Assembly (NCBI RefSeq): GCF_900112575.1
Contig: NZ_FOMH01000012.1
Location: 1-64,000 of the forward strand
Direction: 5' to 3'
Source of the DNA: Flavobacterium phragmitis
Lineage (GTDB): Bacteria; Bacteroidota; Bacteroidia; Flavobacteriales; Flavobacteriaceae
Length of the DNA: 64,000 bases
Positions 17,565-26,472 of the stretch are shown piece after piece; positions within the stretch are counted from its first letter, which is position 1; every line of letters begins with the position of its first letter. The position numbers and the translations under genes were made by a program. Below the pieces are notes generated by a model. It was not told the origin of the DNA, ran no database searches, and worked only from the letters and a program-made list of their open reading frames with translations.

Positions 17565-18122
17565 ATGGATACGACAGACAAAAGAAACAGCACCTTTCCT
17601 AAAGATCCAGGAAATCCAAATACTTCAGACAGAAACACTGTAATGAATGAGGAACTTTATGACTTAAATACAAAAAGAACCCAAAGCAGTAATGCTGAAG
17701 ATGCAGAACGAGGCTACACGGTTCGAAATGGCCATAATCCGAATAAACCAAATCCTGACGAAAAACTTAACGGTTATGACGACGATTTGGACGATTTAAA
17801 TGATGATTTTCATAATGACAGAGATCTGGAAGATACCGATGACGATGTTTATGAAGTGGTTTTGGAAGAAGGAGAAGAATTTGACGATGAATTCGATGAG
17901 GAAGAGGAGTACATCGAAGAGGATTTAGATGATGAAGTTGAAAATGACGAATTTGACAATCCTGCCGATACCTTCGAAAATGACTTCAGCGAAACCGAAG
18001 ATGTTTTAGAAGACATCGACGATGATGAAGATTATGAAAACAACAATTATGTTGAAGACGATGTACAGCGTCAAAAGAAAAAAAATAAATTTACAAAAGA
18101 AGAGCAAAGAAGGCTTTACTAA
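17565..18122 (+). CDS. Very acidic low-complexity protein, function unknown
   Basis: A 185-residue protein starting at the ATG at 17565; an in-frame TTG three codons earlier is less likely. The first 75 residues are polar (DKRNSTFPKDPGNPNTSDRN). Residues about 75-165 are almost entirely Asp/Glu with Asn and aromatic residues (DDDLDDLNDDFHNDRD, EEYIEEDLDDEVEND), and the end is basic (RQKKKNKFTKEEQRRLY). No fold, signal peptide or membrane segment is apparent, so it is probably intrinsically disordered. Possible roles are cation binding or a stress-protective hydrophilin-like function, inferred only from composition and from the DUF892 gene it is divergent from. Confidence 0.75.
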   Translation: MDTTDKRNSTFPKDPGNPNTSDRNTVMNEELYDLNTKRTQSSNAEDAERGYTVRNGHNPNKPNPDEKLNGYDDDLDDLNDDFHNDRDLEDTDDDVYEVVLEEGEEFDDEFDEEEEYIEEDLDDEVENDEFDNPADTFENDFSETEDVLEDIDDDEDYENNNYVEDDVQRQKKKNKFTKEEQRRLY

Positions 18123-18130
18123 GTAAAACC

Positions 18131-18165
18131 AAAAAAGCCGTTAAGTTCATTCTTAACGGCTTTTT
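18131..18165. terminator. Bidirectional intrinsic terminator
   Basis: Stem aaaaagccgttaag/cttaacggcttttt with a 6 nt loop, A-run on the left and T-run on the right. It is shared by the convergent acidic-protein gene (plus) and the DUF5661-like gene (minus). Confidence 0.92.
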
Positions 18166-18183
18166 ATTGAGTTTAAAATTCAA

Positions 18184-18828
18184 TTAATCACCAATAATTT
18201 TCAATACCGGGATATCGTCCATTCGCTCCAAGCGTTCTGCCAAGCCCGCTCTTGCTTCACTAAGTTCCTGCTCTGCTTTGCCTAATTCTTTATACCATTG
18301 CTCCTTTCCTATTGATGAAGACTCCAGTTTACGCACTATTTCATAAATTTCACCCTCAGCTTCCATCACTTTTAATCTTTTATAATAGGTCAAACTTTCG
18401 GTCATGTGTGCTAGTGCAATCATAGCCGTTAAAAAAGGATGATTGTTGGTCACATTCACATCTTTTACTTTTCCATGCTCCAATTCTACTTTCAATGCAA
18501 ATGCAAATTCTTCCATATTAAAAGCTTCATGTTTGCTATTTGGGTCTAAATAGGCTTTTATAGCATGCACATTATTCATTGTCGAAAGATCAACATCTGT
18601 AGTTTTACTATTTAAATCTTTAAAAACTACATTTGCAATTGCTCTGGCTTCGGCAATTGTGGGATCGTTGTCAGGATTGTCAAAATCGCGAACCGACCAA
18701 TCCCAATTTTCAGGATGAACAGGTTTAATGTATTTTTCACAAAAATCTGTTACATCATTTTTTAGGCTTACCATCACATCATCCCTTTTAATATAAACAT
18801 CCTGATAAGCACCGCTTTTTGTTCCCAT
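18184..18828 (-). CDS. DUF5661-like stress-associated protein
   Basis: A 214-residue soluble protein. The middle section EEFAFALKVELEHGKVKDVNVTNNHPFLTAMIALAHMTESLTYYKRL matches the pattern of DUF5661 proteins (VELEHG ... P..T..IALAHL.E...YY.RL). The N-terminal 95 residues (FCEKYIKPVHPENWDW, IANVVFKDLNSK) are not recognised, and the C-terminus is a charged helix (KAEQELSEARAGLAERLERM). The biochemical role is unknown. It shares a terminator with the acidic-protein gene and lies near DUF1328 and topoisomerase IB. Confidence 0.65.
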   Translation of the reverse strand: MGTKSGAYQDVYIKRDDVMVSLKNDVTDFCEKYIKPVHPENWDWSVRDFDNPDNDPTIAEARAIANVVFKDLNSKTTDVDLSTMNNVHAIKAYLDPNSKHEAFNMEEFAFALKVELEHGKVKDVNVTNNHPFLTAMIALAHMTESLTYYKRLKVMEAEGEIYEIVRKLESSSIGKEQWYKELGKAEQELSEARAGLAERLERMDDIPVLKIIGD

Positions 18829-18921
18829 GATTGCTATTTTTTCTTTATTGAAACCACAAACGACACATTATCGAAATAAATGTGCCGTTGTAGTTTGTTC
18901 TTTATTTTACTGATATTCTTC

Positions 18922-19083
18922 TTATACTTTTGATCTTCCTGAGATTAAAGAAATAATAAATAATACTAAAAAGATGAAGAATAAAATCTTAGCTATACTT
19001 GCAGCTCCAGCGGCAATTCCGCCAAAACCAAATATTCCCGCCACTATGGCTAGAATAATAAAAATGACTGTCCAACGTAACAT
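18922..19083 (-). CDS. DUF1328 (YtjA-type) small membrane protein
   Basis: A 53-residue gene read directly from the minus strand. It starts MLRWTVIFIILAIVAGIFGF and ends SLISGRSKV before TAA at 18922. There are two hydrophobic segments, about 4-22 and 30-47, separated by GGIAAGAASIAK. The motif LRWTVIFIILAIVAGIFGFGG is the family signature of DUF1328, a tiny inner-membrane protein common in stress regulons. The function is unknown. It fills most of the otherwise empty gap between the DUF5661-like gene and topoisomerase IB. Confidence 0.88.
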   Translation of the reverse strand: MLRWTVIFIILAIVAGIFGFGGIAAGAASIAKILFFIFLVLFIISLISGRSKV

Positions 19084-19155
19084 AATAATAGTTTTTTAGT
19101 TAATACTGATTTTGTTTGTATTGAAAGCTTTTAGAGAGATGCTTCAAACTCTATA

Positions 19156-20253
19156 TTATTGACACGGCGATTCTAAATCGATTTGATAATTCTGAATCAA
19201 TTCAGAAAAAGCTGTTTCTGTTTTTGTAAAATATTTTTTTGTGCTTCGGCTTTTCTTTACTTTATCAAAATACTTTTGGATACTTCCATCTTCGTAAGTT
19301 GAAATCAAAAGGGGATGCACATAATAATCTTTGCAAACTTTTCTAGTGTTTCCGAGTGCTTCGGCGGTTAGATCAAAAGCAGTTATAATATTTTGTTTAA
19401 TTTCTTTTTCGTTGGAAGTAATTCCTAATTCCATCAAACTTTCAAAAAATATTATGGATGCTGCCCAGGTTCTAAAATCTTTTGCACTGAAATATTCTCC
19501 CGAAATAGCATGTAGATATTCATTTACAGCATGGCTATCCAATACCTTTTTTTCGCCATTTTTATCGTAATATTTAAAAACTTCATAGCCTGGAATTTCT
19601 TCGCAGCGACTTACCAATTTGATGAGTTTTTTATTTCGGGTTGTGATCGTGTGTTGTTTTCCTTTTTTACCTACAAACTCAAATCGAAGTGAATTACGAT
19701 TGATATTAATATGTCTTTTTCTTAAAGTAGAAAGTCCATATGATTTATTGTCTTTGGCATATTTCTCGTTACCGATTCTGATATGCGTTTCCTCCATTAA
19801 TCGAATTACCAATGCCGTTACTTTTTCTTTTGACCATTCTTTCTTTTCTAAATCAATATCGACCTGCTTTCTTATGGAGGGAAGCTTTGCTCCAAACTCT
19901 GCTATTTTGTAAAACTTAGTCTGATTCCGAATTAAATTCCATTTTGGATGATAACGGTACTGCTTTCTATTTTTAAGATCGGTTCCAACTGCTTGTAAAT
20001 GTCCGTTTGTAACATCTGTAATTCGGACATTTTCCCATGCGGGAGGCAAAACAAGACTGTTGATGCGTTTGATTTCATTTTTGCTTTTTACATCTCTTCC
20101 GTTCTTTTTATAAACGAAATTTTCACCTTCACGACAACGGATAATCGTTAATTGATTATCATTTATATATTCTAAATCCAGTTTTTCAATTACTAAATGC
20201 GGCGCTTTAATCAACTGATTCATTAAGACTTCTTTTCGGGCTGCTGCATTCAT
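19156..20253 (-). CDS. Bacterial DNA topoisomerase IB
   Basis: A 365-residue type IB topoisomerase of the poxvirus-like bacterial group. N-terminal domain: VLPPAWENVRI, LQAVGTDLKNRKQYRYHPKW. Catalytic domain: the Arg in EETHIRIGNEKYAKDN, the Lys/Arg of YGLSTLRKRHI, VGKKGKQH, the Arg in FSAKDFRTW, and the nucleophilic Tyr in CKDYYVHPLLI. All pentad residues appear present. It relaxes supercoils by transient 3'-phosphotyrosine nicking. A second possible start is the Met at residue 11 (MNQLIKAPHLV). In many bacteria this enzyme is encoded with stress genes, as here. Confidence 0.92.
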   Translation of the reverse strand: MNAAARKEVLMNQLIKAPHLVIEKLDLEYINDNQLTIIRCREGENFVYKKNGRDVKSKNEIKRINSLVLPPAWENVRITDVTNGHLQAVGTDLKNRKQYRYHPKWNLIRNQTKFYKIAEFGAKLPSIRKQVDIDLEKKEWSKEKVTALVIRLMEETHIRIGNEKYAKDNKSYGLSTLRKRHININRNSLRFEFVGKKGKQHTITTRNKKLIKLVSRCEEIPGYEVFKYYDKNGEKKVLDSHAVNEYLHAISGEYFSAKDFRTWAASIIFFESLMELGITSNEKEIKQNIITAFDLTAEALGNTRKVCKDYYVHPLLISTYEDGSIQKYFDKVKKSRSTKKYFTKTETAFSELIQNYQIDLESPCQ

Positions 20254-20294
20254 GGTATTTATTTTTTTATCACTGAAATGGTTTTGATCAATTA

Positions 20295-20534
20295 TTAGTT
20301 ATTTCTTAAAGATTCAATCAGATCTTTTTTGTTCATATAAGACCTTCCTTTTATTCCAACTTTACTAGCTTGTTTTTGAAGTTCTTCTTTTGTCCATTCT
20401 TCATAAGGTTTTGCTTTTCCACCTTTTTTTCCTGCATCTGGTGTATTGGCAATACGAGCAGATTTTTCTTTGCTGTATCCTTTTTTTACCAACGCTTCAT
20501 ATTGCTCTTCATTCTTAATTCTCGGATTTGGCAT
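20295..20534 (-). CDS. Small Rho-N/SAP-like protein (DUF7218-type)
   Basis: A 79-residue basic protein. The N-terminus MPNPRIKNEEQYEALVKKGYSKEKSARIANTPD and the Gly/Lys linker are typical of a small stress-associated family, and the C-terminal YEEWTKEELQKQASKVGIKGRSYMNKKDLIESLRN is a Rho termination factor N-terminal / SAP-like helix-extended-loop-helix that usually binds nucleic acid. It lies 41 bp upstream of topoisomerase IB on the same strand and may be cotranscribed with it. The function is not established. Confidence 0.75.
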   Translation of the reverse strand: MPNPRIKNEEQYEALVKKGYSKEKSARIANTPDAGKKGGKAKPYEEWTKEELQKQASKVGIKGRSYMNKKDLIESLRNN

Positions 20535-20663
20535 GACTTTAAATTTTAAGGTTAAATTCTAAAAATCTGATAAGTCAAAGTTCATCAAAAAGTAAGGCGT
20601 TTCTGTTATAGAATTTTTTGCAGAATTTTCATATTTGTGGGATGGGAATTGTGAAAGACAGGA

Positions 20664-20698
20664 TATAAAAAAATCCCGCTCATTGGAATGACGGGATT
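20664..20698 (-). terminator. Intrinsic terminator of the small membrane-protein gene group
   Basis: Arms aatcccg (20672-20678) and cgggatt (20692-20698), extended by an inner tcatt/aatga stem. On the minus strand a run of U follows. It lies 22 bp downstream of the stop at 20721. Confidence 0.8.
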
Positions 20699-20720
20699 CT
20701 TTAATAAAAGAAATATTTAT

Positions 20721-21170
20721 TTATTTGAGTTTACTTCTAATAGCAGAAATAATTTCTACATAGTTTTCAAAACTATCTGGCGAAATTATTAAGTTTTTGT
20801 TATTAACTAATTGTAATACTGTTTGAGTATATCCGTCTGTAAGATATCCTGATTTCCCTTTCATTCTAATTTTTTGAGTTTTAAAACCTATTATAGATAT
20901 AAAAGGAATAAATTGTCTATGCCTAGAAATAACAAATATCTTTTCAATCCCTTCTTCTTTTATTGTTAACTTGAAAGTTTTAGCCAAATCTAATGCTGCG
21001 AAAAAGAGAAGAACTAAAAAAACAAGCGAAAAAATAAAAACAGGGTTTTTAGTAAGTTTAGAATATTGCGAAATACTATTTATGCATAAGTATAATGTAA
21101 AAATAAAAACCAGAAAACCAATCCCTGCTCTTATCCAAAACAACTTTCTAAATTTCGATTTGATTTCCAT
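20721..21170 (-). CDS. Membrane protein with bPH-like soluble domain, function unknown
   Basis: A 149-residue protein starting MEIKSKFRKLFW; an in-frame Met seven codons earlier would overlap the upstream gene. Two membrane helices (about 12-32 and 43-63 from this start) are followed by FKLTIKEEGIEKIFVISRHRQFIPFISIIGFKTQKIR, a beta-rich stretch resembling bacterial PH-like domains anchored behind a double TM hairpin. It is the last of three closely spaced minus-strand genes of unknown function and is followed by a good terminator. Confidence 0.6.
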   Translation of the reverse strand: MEIKSKFRKLFWIRAGIGFLVFIFTLYLCINSISQYSKLTKNPVFIFSLVFLVLLFFAALDLAKTFKLTIKEEGIEKIFVISRHRQFIPFISIIGFKTQKIRMKGKSGYLTDGYTQTVLQLVNNKNLIISPDSFENYVEIISAIRSKLK

Positions 21171-21181
21171 AATTATATTAA

Positions 21182-21577
21182 TTAACTCCAACTCATATCA
21201 ATTACAACTCTATTTCCCGTAATCTTAACTCTTCCGCCATAAGCACCTTTTTTAGGATGGATTTCGTAAGTAATTGTTCCATCCTTTACTTTCATTTTAC
21301 TGTTTTTAAATCCTTTACTTTCTTGCATCCAATTTTTTATCTGTGAATCAGAGCAAGTAAATTCAATTATAAACTGTCTGGTAAACATACTTCCTCTTTT
21401 TTCCAGATGTGTAATATCGGCATCTTTTGGAAGTTTTTGTAACTCTCCCCAACTTAAGGCCGCTTCAATAGCTTCCTCTCTATACCAAGGCATAACAAAT
21501 GGAGAGAAAAAATTAATATAAAAGCAAAAAACTCCAAAAAAGAAAATTCCGAAAAAAAACTTAGCGCTTTTTGTCAT
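21182..21577 (-). CDS. Hypothetical protein with N-terminal membrane anchor
   Basis: A 131-residue protein with an N-terminal hydrophobic segment (FFFGIFFFGVFCFYINFF, about 8-25), probably an uncleaved anchor, and a small exported or cytoplasmic alpha/beta domain: WGELQKLPKDADITHLEKRGSMFTRQFIIEF, CSDSQIKNWMQESKGF, GGRVKITGNRVVIDMSW. No family is recognised. It starts 3 bp after the stop of the upstream secreted-protein gene, so the pair is translationally close. Confidence 0.55.
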   Translation of the reverse strand: MTKSAKFFFGIFFFGVFCFYINFFSPFVMPWYREEAIEAALSWGELQKLPKDADITHLEKRGSMFTRQFIIEFTCSDSQIKNWMQESKGFKNSKMKVKDGTITYEIHPKKGAYGGRVKITGNRVVIDMSWS

Positions 21578-21580
21578 AAA

Positions 21581-22456
21581 TTAATCACATTTTACTTTTT
21601 CTAATTTACCCGATTTAGTATCTAATTTAAGACAGGTTTGCTTTAGCAAAACCATCTTATTATTGACTACTTTATATTCTGCATCAATAACACTGCTTCC
21701 AGCACAGCACGAATTATGTTCGTAGATTCGTTTGTTTTTTTTGTCAAATTCTAAAGAACTCCCACTAAAACTACTTTCAAAATATTTTCCTGTTTTGGGA
21801 TTGTACAAAAAATACAAACTGGAAGTATTTGGGCCGGCAGAGCCTCCTTCATAAACAGAAAAATCTTCTATTCCATCAAAATTATAATCATCAATACTAA
21901 TGTTTCCTATTCCTAAAAGCTGGCATTCTACATCGAATTTCTGAATTAACTTATCAGTCTTTTTTTCATAAATCTTCACTCCTTTCACTTTCGGTTCATA
22001 ATCATCTTTTTGTTTAGAAAGTACTAATTTAAAATACTTATCTTTAAAAGAAACCCGCTGCAGCATTTCCCTTTCTTTCCCTTCCATATCATAAGCCTGC
22101 TCTACATCAAATTCTCTTGCTAGTCTTATTGAAAGCTCTTTACCTGAATTTAAATCTTTCCAAATTCCATTTAGCTGACTACTTTTTGCATTATAGTTTT
22201 GAAATGTTAGACTAGCAGTAGCTTTATCATTTGTGTCTTTTTCTGTAAAAACCAAAGTTTTGCCCTTTATTTTAGCATCTAAGCCAATTGGAGTATCAAA
22301 ATTAGTGTAGGCGTAAATTCCAGAACCAACGCCATCAGAATAAACATAGCTCACAAACTCTATTGGATATTTATCAATAAAACCTTTGTAGCTTATTTGA
22401 GCAGAAAGGAAGATTGTTGTTATAAAAAATAGGAAAGTAATTTTTTGTTTCATCAA
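21581..22456 (-). CDS. Secreted protein of XAC2610-like type
   Basis: A 291-residue protein with a cleavable signal peptide (KITFLFFITTIFLSAQ). The C-terminal half contains NISIDDYNFDGIEDFSVYEGGSAGPNTSSLYFLYN, a D-x-N-x-D-G-x-x-D calcium-binding-like loop as found in XAC2610/FG-GAP-related domains, followed by HNSCCAGSSVIDAEYKV. The N-terminal half is a beta-rich repeat about response to the protein's own 'IDKYPIEF' type domain. The function is unknown. It is the first gene of a three-gene group. Confidence 0.6.
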   Translation of the reverse strand: MMKQKITFLFFITTIFLSAQISYKGFIDKYPIEFVSYVYSDGVGSGIYAYTNFDTPIGLDAKIKGKTLVFTEKDTNDKATASLTFQNYNAKSSQLNGIWKDLNSGKELSIRLAREFDVEQAYDMEGKEREMLQRVSFKDKYFKLVLSKQKDDYEPKVKGVKIYEKKTDKLIQKFDVECQLLGIGNISIDDYNFDGIEDFSVYEGGSAGPNTSSLYFLYNPKTGKYFESSFSGSSLEFDKKNKRIYEHNSCCAGSSVIDAEYKVVNNKMVLLKQTCLKLDTKSGKLEKVKCD

Positions 22457-22575
22457 AAATAGATTTGAGTATTCAGATTCAATATGCGTATAAATAGTTT
22501 TATTTTTTACATTATTTCAAAGATCCATCATCCTTTATGAATTGAAAAGGATAACATCCCTTATTATTTTTCCTC

Positions 22576-22749
22576 CTATCTGCATAAATGTTCCAAATAA
22601 TCCCCTCTCCAATCTTCTGTATCATTTTCTTTAGGTGTGTCCCAGCAAATCACTCCACAAAAATTAGGTTCATCTAAGTCGTCTTTTACTACTATACCAT
22701 TCTCATTACCTAAAGTAACCTTCATTCCATAAGTAAAAGTATTTTCCAT
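22576..22749 (-). CDS. Small ORF, 57 residues, probable gene of unknown function
   Basis: Read directly from the minus strand: ATG at 22749, TAG at 22576. It begins MENTFTYGMKVTLGNENGIV and ends EDWRGDYLEHLCR. The sequence looks protein-like: a short beta-rich domain (MKVTLGNENGIVVKDD) with CGVICWDTP and an acidic WRGDYLEH end. It resembles small SH3-like domains only in a general way. It fills the middle of a 445 bp gap that otherwise has no gene. Coding status is likely but not proven. Confidence 0.55.
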   Translation of the reverse strand: MENTFTYGMKVTLGNENGIVVKDDLDEPNFCGVICWDTPKENDTEDWRGDYLEHLCR

Positions 22750-22901
22750 TTTTTTGATTTTCTAGTTTAGCTAATATAATATCTTTTTATTTGAAAAATG
22801 AGAAATTACATCCAAATCCTATAAAAATCTCTAAAAATCCTGTAAGATATTCCTTTTTGTTCTAGATAATTTTACATCATAACATTTAAAACCATACAAT
22901 C

Positions 22902-23489
22902 ATGAAAAAGTTACTATTAGCCGGAAAAGCCATTTTAGGAGCAGGATTAATTATTATATTCCTTCAGTCTTGTAAAAACGAAACGAAACAAGAAGACCCA
23001 AAAGAAGTTGCAGAAGATGCAAACGAGGCTAAATTTGATTCTATAGACAGTAAAGAAGATGATTCTGAATTTTTAGTAGATCAGGCAGAAATCAATTTAG
23101 CTGAAATCGAAATAGGAAAATTGGCACAAAGTAAAAGTACCAATCCAGAAGTGAAGAAATTTGGTAAAATGCTTGTTGATGAGCATACTAAATCAGCTTC
23201 AGAAGTAAGCGCTTTAGCAAAAGCAAAAAACTTTACTTTACCAACTTCTCTAACAGAAGAAGGTCAAGAAGAATATAAAAAACTAAACGAAAAATCAGGT
23301 GTAGATTTTGATAAAAAATTCGCAGATATGATGATCGACGGTCACGAAAAAGCAATTAATAAACTTCAAGATGCCTCAAAAAATGCGGTAGATGAAGATG
23401 TTAAAACGTGGGCATCTAACAGCATTGCGGGTTTAACTGCACATCTAGAACATGCAAAATTATTAAAGCAGAATTTAGATAAAAAGTAA
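22902..23489 (+). CDS. DUF4142 lipoprotein
   Basis: A 195-residue lipoprotein. The signal peptide ends in a lipobox FLQSC with Cys24 as lipidation site, followed by an acidic linker. Residues about 60-195 form the DUF4142 ferritin-like helical domain: FLVDQAEINLAEIEIGKLAQSKSTNPEVKKFGKMLVDEHTKS, DFDKKFADMMIDGHEKAI, AHLEHAKLL. The Glu and His residues of these helices are typical of the family. It probably sits in the periplasm or outer membrane; the role is unknown but often linked to stress. It is followed by a strong terminator. Confidence 0.9.
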   Translation: MKKLLLAGKAILGAGLIIIFLQSCKNETKQEDPKEVAEDANEAKFDSIDSKEDDSEFLVDQAEINLAEIEIGKLAQSKSTNPEVKKFGKMLVDEHTKSASEVSALAKAKNFTLPTSLTEEGQEEYKKLNEKSGVDFDKKFADMMIDGHEKAINKLQDASKNAVDEDVKTWASNSIAGLTAHLEHAKLLKQNLDKK

Positions 23490-23596
23490 AATAAATTTAA
23501 TTGGTTATTTATTTTTAAACGGCAAGGATTCTGAGATTCTGAGTAAGTATTTTTTTAAACAATTTAGTATTATTAGACCCTCAAATCTTTGCTAAA

Positions 23597-23635
23597 AAAC
23601 CCCTCAAGAGTTGAATTGCTTGAGGGGTTTGTTTT
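23597..23635 (+). terminator. Intrinsic terminator of the DUF4142 gene
   Basis: A perfect 12 bp stem, aaacccctcaag (23597-23608) with its complement (23619-23630), a 10 nt loop and then gttttt. Confidence is high for an intrinsic terminator on the plus strand; an A-run on the left also allows minus-strand use for the aldo/keto reductase gene. Confidence 0.9.
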
Positions 23636-23731
23636 TAGATGCAAAGGTGCAGAGGCTCAAAGTGACAGAGGTTTCCCTGTGCAAAAACCTTTGTCACTTT
23701 GAGCCTTTGTCACTTTGAGTCTTAGAGAAAC
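23636..23731. repeat. Dispersed repeat with inverted copy
   Basis: The text aggctcaaagtgacagaggt is followed by its near-complement acctttgtcactttgagcct, then tttgtcactttgagtctt. The same family occurs at about 9946-10060, 24725-24890, 34290-34345 and 36890-36958. Confidence 0.6.
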
Positions 23732-24727
<996 letters not shown>

Positions 24728-24887
24728 TTAGGGACAGAGTTACAAAGGTTTCTTTGCAAAAACCTCTGGAGGTTTAAAGCTTTATCCCTTTAAACCTAGT
24801 TTCAAATTCTTTTTTATTAATTTGAGAAAAGCTAAAAGATTTATTCAAGAAAAAACTCTGAACCTTTGTAACTTTGTCACTTTGAAC

Positions 24888-25940
24888 CTATTTCAAAGAC
24901 TCCATATCAATCACAAATCGATATTTAACGTCTCCTTTTAATAATCTTTCGTAGGCATCATTCACATCATTTACGCCAATTACTTCAACATCTGAAGTAA
25001 TGTTGTGTTCTGCGCAGAAATCAAGCATTTCCTGAGTTTCTTTAATTCCTCCAATTAGCGAACCAGAGAAACTTCTTCTTCCTAAAATCAAACTGAAAGA
25101 GGTTACGGGAAGCGGATCCATCGGCGCACCAACCAAAGTAAGTGTTCCATCAACTTTTAGTAAGTTTAAATAAGCATCGATATTGTGTTCTGCAGAAACG
25201 CAATCTAAAATAAAGTTTAAACTTCTGGCATGTTGTGCCATCTGTGTTTCGTCTGTAGACAATACAACCTCATCTGCTCCAAGACGTTTTGCATCATCAG
25301 TTTTAGATAAAGAAGTTGTAAAAACCACAACGTGAGCCCCCATAGCTTTTGCTATTTTGATTCCCATGTGTCCGAGACCTCCAATTCCAACGATTCCTAC
25401 TTTTTGACCAGGACCTACTTTCCAGTGTTTTAATGGCGAATAAGTGGTGATTCCGGCACATAATAATGGGGCTACAGCAGCAAGATCTAATTTGTCTGAA
25501 ATGTGTAGAACGAAGCTTTCATCAACTGTAATACTTTGGGAATAACCTCCGTAAGTTTGTCCTCCTAAATGTTTGTCAGGTGAATTGAATGTTTGAATAT
25601 TTCCTTCATCACAAAACTGTTCCTGATCATTTTTACAATGTTCGCATTCTCTACAAGAATCCACCATACAACCTACTCCTGCCAAATCGCCAACTTTGAA
25701 ACCTTTTACATGTTCTCCTACTTTTGTAATACGACCCACAATTTCGTGTCCCGGAACAATCGGATAAATGGTTCCATGCCATTCATTTCTAGCCGTATGC
25801 AAGTCTGAGTGACAGATTCCGCAGTATAAAATTTCGATTTCAACATCGTGTGCCTGTACTGCTCTTCTTTTAATATCTAAGGTTTGTAATGGTGCTTCGG
25901 CTGCTTCTGTACCAAAGGCTTTAATGCTTTTTGTTTCCAT
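24888..25940 (-). CDS. Zinc-dependent NAD(P) alcohol dehydrogenase (CAD/YahK type)
   Basis: A 350-residue medium-chain dehydrogenase. The catalytic zinc ligands are in CGICHSD and PGHEIVGRI, and the structural zinc cysteines in CMVDSCRECEHCKNDQEQFC. The nucleotide motif is GIGGLGHMGIKIAKAMGAHV. GGYSQSITVDESFV and the KVGDLAGVG region place it in the cinnamyl-alcohol-dehydrogenase/YahK group that reduces aldehydes with NADPH. It lies between the cupin and aldo/keto reductase genes on the same strand. Confidence 0.93.
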   Translation of the reverse strand: METKSIKAFGTEAAEAPLQTLDIKRRAVQAHDVEIEILYCGICHSDLHTARNEWHGTIYPIVPGHEIVGRITKVGEHVKGFKVGDLAGVGCMVDSCRECEHCKNDQEQFCDEGNIQTFNSPDKHLGGQTYGGYSQSITVDESFVLHISDKLDLAAVAPLLCAGITTYSPLKHWKVGPGQKVGIVGIGGLGHMGIKIAKAMGAHVVVFTTSLSKTDDAKRLGADEVVLSTDETQMAQHARSLNFILDCVSAEHNIDAYLNLLKVDGTLTLVGAPMDPLPVTSFSLILGRRSFSGSLIGGIKETQEMLDFCAEHNITSDVEVIGVNDVNDAYERLLKGDVKYRFVIDMESLK

Positions 25941-26064
25941 TTTTTTTATAATTTGTTTCGATTTTTTGTTTCAGGTTTAACCGCAAAGAGCGCTAAGGTT
26001 TACGCAAAGCACGCCAAAGAGAATAAACATAGAACCTTGGTATCTTAGAATCTTAGCAACTTTA
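25941..26064. repeat. Dispersed repeat, uninterrupted form
   Basis: Contains ggtttaaccgcaaagagcgc and tttacgcaaagcacgccaaa, the version of the accgcaa/acgcaa repeat without the TCCCGATAGC palindrome, then the aaccttggtatcttagaatc type of repeat. No gene is present. Confidence 0.55.
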
Positions 26065-26472
26065 CTAGAAACTACTTAAGAGAAAATACTCTCCGTCCGT
26101 TACAGGCTCAAGCCAAACGCCGTGACCTTTATCCACTTCTGTAATAATGGCTACATAAGAGAATTTCTCAAACGGAGTGGCACCGTACCAGTGCTCTACA
26201 CCTGGTAAAATAGTCACTACTTCATTTTTTTTAAGCATTCTCACTGCACTTCCTCTCTCTTGGTAATAACCACTTCCTTCTTTTGCAATCAGCATATGCA
26301 AGCCTGCATTACTATGCCAATTACTTCTTGCGCAAGGCTCGAAAGTCACTTCCTTTACAACAGTGTTTTCTGGATGAATATCACTGGTTTGTTTTTTATA
26401 GGAAACGTCACCCGTCATGTAGGTGTTCGGGACTTTTCCTTCTTCGATAACGGCTGAATAATTTGTTGACAT
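26065..26472 (-). CDS. Cupin domain protein
   Basis: A 135-residue single-domain cupin. The first cupin motif contains FEPCARSNWHSNAGLHMLIAKEGSGYYQE with metal-ligand-like His in WHSNAGLH, and the second is VTILPGVEHWYGATP with His in VEHWYG. Such proteins are close to the carboxymuconolactone-decarboxylase-associated cupins often encoded next to AKR/ADH genes. The reaction is not known. It is the gene nearest the AraC regulator; the 407 bp upstream region holds an inverted CATTACC/GGTAATG pair. Confidence 0.85.
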   Translation of the reverse strand: MSTNYSAVIEEGKVPNTYMTGDVSYKKQTSDIHPENTVVKEVTFEPCARSNWHSNAGLHMLIAKEGSGYYQERGSAVRMLKKNEVVTILPGVEHWYGATPFEKFSYVAIITEVDKGHGVWLEPVTDGEYFLLSSF

